Part shown: positions 14,261 to 18,273 of the stretch, one piece after another
How positions within the stretch are numbered: the stretch's first letter is position 1
Layout of the letters: every line of letters starts with the position of its first letter
Source of the DNA: JAVZJR01 sp037447235
GTDB lineage: Archaea > Micrarchaeota > Micrarchaeia > Anstonellales > Bilamarchaeaceae
NCBI GenBank assembly: GCA_037447235.1
Contig: JBBIHC010000014.1
Span: 1 to 18,273, forward strand
Reading direction: 5' to 3'
DNA: 18,273 bases
Notes under the pieces: model-generated
Database searches by the model: none
What the model was told of the DNA's origin: nothing
The model's input: only the letters and a program-made list of their open reading frames with translations
Program-made: the position numbers and the translations under genes

Positions 14261-14891
14261 GAAGTATCATAAAAAATCACTTTATATTGCCTTGGCACTT
14301 GCCAGTTGCGTTGCTTTGGGCGGATGCAGCGATTTCAAAAAACAGGCGCCTCTTGAGAGTGCATCGCTTGCACAGAAAGTTGATTATGGCAGGATGGCAG
14401 CTTCAGAAATAACCGCGTGCAAAAACCTTGGCGATTTGAAAAAACACTTTTCTGCATTTTCTGTGCATTTGGGGAAAATCGCCGATGGGAAGGATACAAG
14501 GGCGCTTTTTGATTTGTATGAAACGCTCCGGCCGGTTATGATTGACATTATGGATAACACGAGAATGGAGAACAGGGATGTTCCGTATGTCGATGACCTT
14601 GTTCTTCTCGGCCGCCTGTTTGAAGAAGAAAAAACCAAGAGCGCAAGAATGGCGGCTGTTTTTCTTTCCCTCCCGAGACTCCAGGCAAGGGCGATAATCC
14701 TGCCTTGGGACGAAGGCTCGCTAGAGCCCATCAGGCGCCATACAGAAGAGGCCTTCTTGCTGATGCTTGAAAATAATGGTTTTGGCAAACTTGCCGATGC
14801 TATCAGAAAGTACTGGTATAAGGAAGACAGTATGCCGCCTTCAGAAAAAGACAGGCTGGAATTCTTCAGAAGCTTTGCGGGGTCATATTAA
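14259..14891 (+). CDS. Predicted lipoprotein of unknown function
   Basis: A 210-residue protein. A basic N-terminus (MKYHKKS) and a hydrophobic stretch lead to a lipobox, LGGC (residues 20-23), so it is probably lipid-anchored at C23 on the outer face of the membrane. The rest is a mostly helical domain (for example KDTRALFDLYETLRPVMIDI) with no motif I recognise. I choose ATG 14259 over an upstream GTG because it sits 26 nt from the TATA core. It may work with the divergent TPR protein, judging only from the shared promoter. Its 3' end overlaps the convergent large gene by 9 bp. Confidence 0.75.
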   Translation: MKYHKKSLYIALALASCVALGGCSDFKKQAPLESASLAQKVDYGRMAASEITACKNLGDLKKHFSAFSVHLGKIADGKDTRALFDLYETLRPVMIDIMDNTRMENRDVPYVDDLVLLGRLFEEEKTKSARMAAVFLSLPRLQARAIILPWDEGSLEPIRRHTEEAFLLMLENNGFGKLADAIRKYWYKEDSMPPSEKDRLEFFRSFAGSY

Positions 14892-16706
14892 ACCTATTTT
14901 TCGGGCTGCCTTGGACACCGGCCCGTTCGCCAGTAGTACATTTTCAAAAGATTCCTCAAAAGCCATCAATATGGATTTTCCGATTATGGCGCTCGGCCCC
15001 GTATGCCCCGCCACCGCGCGTTTTGCCCTGTCCAAAGAGAAATTTCCACGAAAGATATCTGCTGTTACGATAAGGAAGTTTCTTTCAAGAAAATAGTCTA
15101 TATTTTTTTCCCCTGATACGAATTTTTCTATCTGCTCTTTACCCATGCCCATAATCGTAGCGCCAAGCGCATTGTCCTTTAACTTCTTTATCAATAATGT
15201 CCTGTTTATCCCAAGCGATTCATACAAACTGCTTAGCGCTTCCTCGCCCATTATCGTGCGGCCCCCAATGGATGAAAGGGTTAGGAGCCCCTGGCAGTAG
15301 TTGATCAGGACAAGGGGGTTTTTGCTTGCAAAAGAATTGACGAATGCCCGGTTCTCGTTGTAGAAACCGACTAGGAAATCTCTTGCTTTGCCGGCACCCG
15401 CCGGCGTAATCTCGGCAATTGAGGTTGAAGCCACGTAAGCCAGATACGCCCATACGCCAGAATCAGCAACCATCGCCTTTCCTTTTGGGGTTCGTTGCAT
15501 GAATGATATGAGGTTTATCGTGTTATCAAGCGAAGCGCCAAGCGGCAACTGTGTTATCTCGCTTTCGATAGCTTCCTTAAGCGAAGACAGCGCCAAGGTT
15601 CCGAATCGAAATGCCTGGTTTGGGTTTGATTCTGCAAATGCTGAAGCAGCAACTGCCGCCAGCTTGTACCTCAAAGCAGGGCTTTCTATCTTCGCTAAGT
15701 CCCTTTCCTTAAGGCTGCTGAAAAACTCTCTCTGCTGCTTCGCAGTCATATGATTCACGAAATATGAAAGAAACAGCGGCGGCATCTTTGCTATGCCCGA
15801 GATTGTTTTGGAGTCAAGAGTTTGCATCTCGAACAGCTTGTCCTGAAACTGTGCAGTTTTAACAAGATTTGGCGTTATATCCAGTGTTTTGCCAAGCCTG
15901 TAATGTATGTTTCCAAGCAGGCTGGAACTCAGAATTCCGGAGTTGGGGTCAAATTTCAGGGATTGCTCGTGCCTTGCGATGACAGTATTCATGGGATCAA
16001 AGAAAACCACCCGTTTTTTCTCATCACCCAGGCCGTAGAGCACCACTTTGACGATCGCGTGGCCCGCGTCGTCCCACTTGCCGCCCAATGTGTAAGAAGC
16101 CACCTGCTGCACTTTGACGTCGACCTCGCTTTCCAGCTGCACTTCCCCTGCCGCATATGTAATTAGCTGTCCTAGGATGATGGATCCTGAAAAGCAGTTG
16201 AATGCTTTCTTTGTTATGATTTCTTCAGGGTCAGTGCTTTTCTCTGAGTAGCGTATTCCAAGCGAATTCTGCATGTTTGAGCGCGTCCTGAACTTCTCCG
16301 CCAGCTCTGAAATTATTTCCCTAAAGCGTTCTGCTCTGCTCTCTCCTTTCAGCCGGCTGCATTCGTCAAGGGCATCTCCAAGAGCCATTTCTTTTCCTTG
16401 TATATGAACTGCAACCCTGTCAAGTCCGAGGCTTTCCCAGTATTTTTTCCCTTCTATCTGATTGTAAAGTGTCTTCGCCCTTTCGTAGTCGGTCTTGCTA
16501 AGATAGGCAAGGAGGGCATTTTGAACTTTCTTGTGCACTTCGTCCGGTTCCTTGTTTTTCAGGTTCCTCAGTGCGTCTTTTATTATCGCGTTTGATTCCT
16601 TTGCCCCAAGGTCAAGGCCATATGTTTTACTGAAACTATCCAGTATGCTTTGGACCTGGGGCTTAACTTCGCCGAGTTCTTCCGGCTTGAACGTCTTCTG
16701 CATCAT
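14883..16706 (-). CDS. Large uncharacterised protein with possible transglutaminase-like Cys-His-Asp site
   Basis: Predicted 607 residues from ATG 16706, which has GGAAGG ~6 nt upstream. An in-frame ATG at 16874 would add 56 Lys-rich, low-complexity residues and is less convincing. The middle contains AFNCFSGSII (C171), DDAGHAIVKVV (H216) and VVFFDPMN (D237). This order and spacing is that of transglutaminase-like/papain-fold cysteine proteases, so a catalytic triad is plausible. It is flanked by a helical N-terminal region (about 1-150) and a long alpha-helical C-terminal region (about 280-600) that may form a repeat scaffold. No signal peptide or membrane helix is seen, so it is probably cytoplasmic. 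I do not recognise the family as a whole. The enzyme assignment is a motif-level inference. Confidence 0.65.
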   Translation of the reverse strand: MMQKTFKPEELGEVKPQVQSILDSFSKTYGLDLGAKESNAIIKDALRNLKNKEPDEVHKKVQNALLAYLSKTDYERAKTLYNQIEGKKYWESLGLDRVAVHIQGKEMALGDALDECSRLKGESRAERFREIISELAEKFRTRSNMQNSLGIRYSEKSTDPEEIITKKAFNCFSGSIILGQLITYAAGEVQLESEVDVKVQQVASYTLGGKWDDAGHAIVKVVLYGLGDEKKRVVFFDPMNTVIARHEQSLKFDPNSGILSSSLLGNIHYRLGKTLDITPNLVKTAQFQDKLFEMQTLDSKTISGIAKMPPLFLSYFVNHMTAKQQREFFSSLKERDLAKIESPALRYKLAAVAASAFAESNPNQAFRFGTLALSSLKEAIESEITQLPLGASLDNTINLISFMQRTPKGKAMVADSGVWAYLAYVASTSIAEITPAGAGKARDFLVGFYNENRAFVNSFASKNPLVLINYCQGLLTLSSIGGRTIMGEEALSSLYESLGINRTLLIKKLKDNALGATIMGMGKEQIEKFVSGEKNIDYFLERNFLIVTADIFRGNFSLDRAKRAVAGHTGPSAIIGKSILMAFEESFENVLLANGPVSKAARKIGLI

Positions 16707-17090
16707 ACTAATCCTTCCGCAGTTATCATTAATAATGTTCTTAATTTTTGGTAAAGCCCTCGGCGCGCCCTCGGCGCCCGAAGGTTCTTGAAGAAAATAC
16801 GCTTTTGTTATGGTCTCTTTCTTACGATGGGATGTTTTTTGTATGGAAGCCCATTCAACTTTCTTCTTTTTCATGGACCTAATCGAATTTGAAGACAGCT
16901 TCAGAATTATGTTGTTCTTCTTTAGGCAGAATCAAATATCTATTTTTGTAGTTTTCTTTTATCAGGACGCCTTCTTATTTTCATTGTCATTTACTGCACC
17001 ATCGCCCTGCTTCTTGTTAATGCCCTCAAGAAACCCAGCGCCGTAATCCAAATAATACAATAGTAGAAGAACACCAACTGCCCAAAATAT
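16707..17090. other. 384-bp stretch between genes, containing a stop-separated membrane segment
   Basis: On the minus strand 16962-17090 continues the frame of the upstream alpha-CTD gene after its TAA for 42 codons; see the separate entry. 16707-16961 holds no convincing gene. It may contain an N-terminal extension of the downstream large protein and AT-rich promoter-like sequence, for example TTCTTAATTTTT at 16738-16749. Confidence 0.4.
16962..17090 (-). pseudogene. In-frame extension after the stop of the alpha-CTD-like gene: one membrane helix and a charged tail
   Basis: Reading on from the TAA at 17091-17093 in the same frame gives 42 codons before tandem TGA-TAA. They begin IFWAVGVLLLLYYLDYG, a good transmembrane helix, then a polar Lys/Asn/Asp tail. 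There is no ATG or GTG at its head and only an internal TTG at 17058-17060. It may be the severed C-terminus of a once membrane-anchored protein, a readthrough product, or a tiny separate gene with an unusual start. Confidence 0.35.
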
Positions 17091-17456
17091 TTACAGTTCC
17101 TTGTTTTCCACTTTTGGCTCCATTGGAGGATTATCAACAGTTCTTATCCCCCAGCTCAAAAGTACCTTCGTTACTTCTTCGACTGCTGTTCCGCTCAAAC
17201 CATGATTATTAAATAATTCTGATTTCGTCCTTTTGATGAAATCCCCCACGGTTTTTATGTCCGAACCCTTCAACAATGCAGAAGTCTGCTCAGAAAGCGG
17301 GTATTCATCAAGTCTCTGATTGAGAACGTGCTGTGGCATTTTGTCAGGAGTAAGTTTTAAGAAATACGCTGTTGCCGCAGCCCGCCTGGGTGGCACACGG
17401 GCGCTTGCGCGTTTATAAGCAATGAGTCGCCGTATTTCTTCTTGACTTATATGCAT
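17091..17456 (-). CDS. Stand-alone RNA polymerase alpha-CTD-like helix-hairpin-helix protein
   Basis: A 121-residue protein. Residues ~49-103 align closely with the bacterial RNA polymerase alpha C-terminal domain: LSEQTSALLKGSDIKTVGDF, then IKRTKSELFNNHGLSGTAVE and EVTKVLLSWGI. The bacterial pattern is LxxRxxNxLxxxxIxxIxDL, then xxxTExxLLxxxxLGxxSLxE and IxxxLxxxGL. The first ~45 residues are basic with a helical start. Archaeal RNA polymerase has no alpha-CTD, so this is a free-standing DNA/RNA- or protein-binding module of unknown role. TATATAA-like sequence (17458-17468) is close to the ATG, so the start is less certain than for its neighbours. In frame after the stop lies a membrane segment. 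Confidence 0.7.
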   Translation of the reverse strand: MHISQEEIRRLIAYKRASARVPPRRAAATAYFLKLTPDKMPQHVLNQRLDEYPLSEQTSALLKGSDIKTVGDFIKRTKSELFNNHGLSGTAVEEVTKVLLSWGIRTVDNPPMEPKVENKEL

Positions 17457-17541
17457 TTTGATATATAAATATTACTACAAAATTCAAAATTTTTGTTAAA
17501 ATTACTAAAACACATGCTGTGTTGCATAATTCAACTACGTA

Positions 17542-17878
17542 GCAGCCCTTCTTCTAACGCACGCGTTATGCTGTGGTTGAGTCAGGTACAGCCTCAACTC
17601 CAACGGATCGCAGGAGCCGGCGTCCAAATCCATCTATGAGAGTGAAGGGGCATTTGAAGACGCATTTCCAGAATAGCAGGCATTGGATCAGCTCGTCCGG
17701 GTACCTGAATATTGCCTGTTCCTTGCCATCATTCATCTTCTTCAGTTCATCATCCCACTCCTAAGCTTTGCCTATAGGGACAAGCATCTCCCCGCGTCGT
17801 ACACACTGCTGGTTGTATGCCCCTAGTCACGTTTTTGCCCTTCTTCGGCCTGCCCCGGCCATTCTTTCTCTTACGCAT
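17542..17878 (-). pseudogene. Decayed IS5-family transposase N-terminal remnant
   Basis: Translating the minus strand gives a recognisable but broken transposase start. An ATG at 17878 opens MRKRKNGRGRPKKGKN. After a frameshift near 17822 follow YNQQCVRRGEMLVPIGKA, a stop, EWDDELKKMNDGKEQAIFRY, then PDELIQCLLFWKCVFKCPF, and GFGRRLLRSVGVEAVPDSTT before two more stops. This mirrors the N-terminal region of IS5-group DDE transposases (YNxALVRRGEI ... WDEELxxMNxGKxGxxxxYP ... LPYRQxEGFxRxL ... VPDYTT). The catalytic DDE region is missing. No terminal inverted repeats were identified by eye. The rest of 17457-17969 shows no other gene. Confidence 0.7.
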
Positions 17879-17963
17879 GGGGTCAACTGCCTATATCAAA
17901 CTCGTGTTTACACCACTTCCAACGTTCTTTATTAGGAAGGCTCATGAGCTTATGCACTTCAAG

Positions 17964-17970
17964 AATAAAA
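17964..17970 (-). terminator. Oligo-T stretch after tRNA-Thr
   Basis: Immediately after the acceptor 3' strand the transcript would read TTTTATT. The first T fits the discriminator base and the rest fits a T-rich archaeal stop signal for the tRNA transcript. Confidence 0.35.
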
Positions 17971-18084
17971 GCCCCCGGAGGGATTTGAACCCCCGACATC
18001 CCGCTTACGAAGCGGGCGCTCTACCGTTGCACGCCTTGCACGGCTTTGATGCAGACGCCGTTCAGGGCTCTGAGCTACGGAGGC
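17970..18084 (-). tRNA. tRNA-Thr(CGT) with a ~40-nt D-loop insertion
   Basis: The acceptor GCCTCCG (18078-18084) pairs with CGGGGGC (17971-17977), with T as discriminator. D-stem GCTC/GAGC, anticodon stem CCCGC/GCGGG with loop TTCGTAA (anticodon CGT, reading ACG), and T-arm GGGGG-TTCAAAT-CCCTC are all intact. The region between the D-stem halves is 50 nt (18022-18071) instead of 8-11, ending in the normal GGTA. So about 40 nt are inserted, including a hairpin ACGGC/GCCGT and a tandem CGTGCAA repeat. An intron at a non-canonical D-loop site is likely, but I found no canonical bulge-helix-bulge by hand. A tRNA-Thr is a predicted t6A substrate. Confidence 0.85.
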
Positions 18085-18092
18085 AGACTGAG

Positions 18093-18226
18093 CGCCGAGG
18101 GCAGGATTTTCAGCCCTGCCAAACAATTGCTTTCAGCAGGGGTTTTTGAACCTGCAATCCCAGAGGGATCGGTTTTCGAGACCGACGCACTACCGGATTT
18201 CACGCCAACCTTTATGCGACCTCGGC
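18093..18226 (-). tRNA. tRNA-Ser(CGA) with a 38-nt T-loop intron
   Basis: The acceptor GCCGAGG (18220-18226) pairs with CCTCGGC (18094-18100), followed by discriminator G as expected for Ser. The anticodon stem TCGGT/ACCGA encloses CTCGAAA (anticodon CGA, reading UCG). A type II variable arm (CCC-TCT-GGG) is present. The T-stem halves GCAGG (18151-18155) and CCTGC (18101-18105) are separated by 45 nt. Removing 18107-18144 restores the standard loop TTCAAAT, placing the intron between positions 59 and 60. The D-loop is also long (23 nt, 18191-18213). The tRNA-Thr gene follows after an 8-bp spacer, so the two are probably co-transcribed. Confidence 0.85.
18107..18144 (-). other. Predicted tRNA-Ser intron at position 59/60
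   Basis: The exon TTCA pairs with intron TGAA (18109-18112), giving a 4-bp central helix. One flank has AAT bulged next to the T-stem and the other has A-rich bulged bases before the intron helix CCCTGC/GCAGGG. Cutting after the second base of each bulge yields TTCAAA joined to T, an exact T-loop. The inner side has an extra unpaired A/C, so it is a relaxed bulge-helix-bulge rather than a perfect one. Confidence 0.7.
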
Positions 18227-18247
18227 GAACGAATGTGAGCTGAGGGC

Positions 18248-18269
18248 TTTGACCGAATCGTCGGTCAAA
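18248..18269. repeat. Perfect 9-bp inverted repeat at the right edge
   Basis: TTTGACCGA (18248-18256), loop ATCG, TCGGTCAAA (18261-18269). It lies 22 bp upstream of tRNA-Ser on the minus strand. It could be a terminator-like hairpin of an upstream gene or an operator; the window ends too soon to tell. Confidence 0.5.
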
Positions 18270-18273
18270 CAAA

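Noticed and set aside
16707..16874. N-terminal extension of the large protein to ATG 16874
   Set aside because: The 56 residues are Lys-rich and low complexity. ATG 16706 has a better SD. It is kept as an alternative only.
16810..17046. Plus-strand Phe-rich frame of 78 codons
   Set aside because: The composition reflects T-rich DNA opposite the in-frame extension; it has no SD or TATA at a useful distance.
18031..18044. Tandem CGTGCAA repeat in the tRNA-Thr insertion as a CRISPR or mobile repeat
   Set aside because: There are only two short copies inside a tRNA; no array or spacer pattern exists anywhere in the window.
17817..18243. Plus-strand frames crossing the tRNA genes
   Set aside because: They run through two tRNA genes on the other strand and match no protein pattern.

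Overview
The window is archaeal and most likely from a small-genome (DPANN-type) archaeon; the exact phylum cannot be fixed from this stretch. The archaeal markers are ribosomal protein S8e, a Cgi121-like KEOPS subunit, an archaeal-type MtaB methylthiotransferase, a textbook box C/D guide RNA, tRNA genes interrupted at non-canonical positions, and TTTAAA-type TATA boxes about 26 nt upstream of many start codons (leaderless transcripts). Several genes look bacterial in origin: purH, a RelA/SpoT homologue, and a stand-alone protein resembling the RNA polymerase alpha C-terminal domain.

Layout. 1-1498 (+): C-terminal part of a membrane-anchored surface protein with beta-helix, Cys-rich and Ig-like regions. 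1495-2604 (-): secreted thioredoxin fused to a DsbD/CcdA electron-transfer membrane domain. 2710-4743 (+): methionyl-tRNA synthetase. 4774-5157 (-): S8e. 5234-5599 (+): Cgi121. 5602-7005 (-): Glu-rich protein with four winged-helix-like repeats. 7114-8367 (+): MtaB. 8371-9417 (-): AmrS radical SAM enzyme. 9466-9530 (+): box C/D sRNA. 9612-10601 (+): RelA/SpoT homologue with a dead hydrolase half and a preserved synthetase half. 10617-12158 (-): PurH, preceded by a small basic protein (12174-12467). 12579-13679 (-): MscS channel. 13752-14210 (-) and 14259-14891 (+): a divergent TPR protein and a lipoprotein. 14883-16706 (-): a large uncharacterised protein with a possible transglutaminase-like Cys-His-Asp centre. 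17091-17456 (-): alpha-CTD-like protein, followed in frame past its stop by a membrane segment. 17542-17878 (-): decayed IS5-type transposase. 17970-18226 (-): tandem tRNA-Ser(CGA) and tRNA-Thr(CGT) genes, both carrying insertions.

How the genes fit together. The main theme is translation and tRNA maturation: MetRS, S8e, Cgi121 (t6A synthesis), MtaB (t6A to ms2t6A), a 2'-O-methylation guide and two tRNAs, one of which (tRNA-Thr) is a predicted t6A substrate. A second theme is stress and envelope: the RelA/SpoT homologue, MscS, thioredoxin-DsbD, the lipoprotein and the surface protein. Genes are packed in convergent and divergent pairs, and at least three divergent pairs appear to share one symmetric TTTAAA box. 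The most notable observations are the hydrolase-dead RelA/SpoT homologue in an archaeon, the T-loop intron of tRNA-Ser with a bulge-helix-bulge-like fold, the roughly 40-nt D-loop insertion in tRNA-Thr, and the C/D sRNA placed at the start point of a shared promoter.
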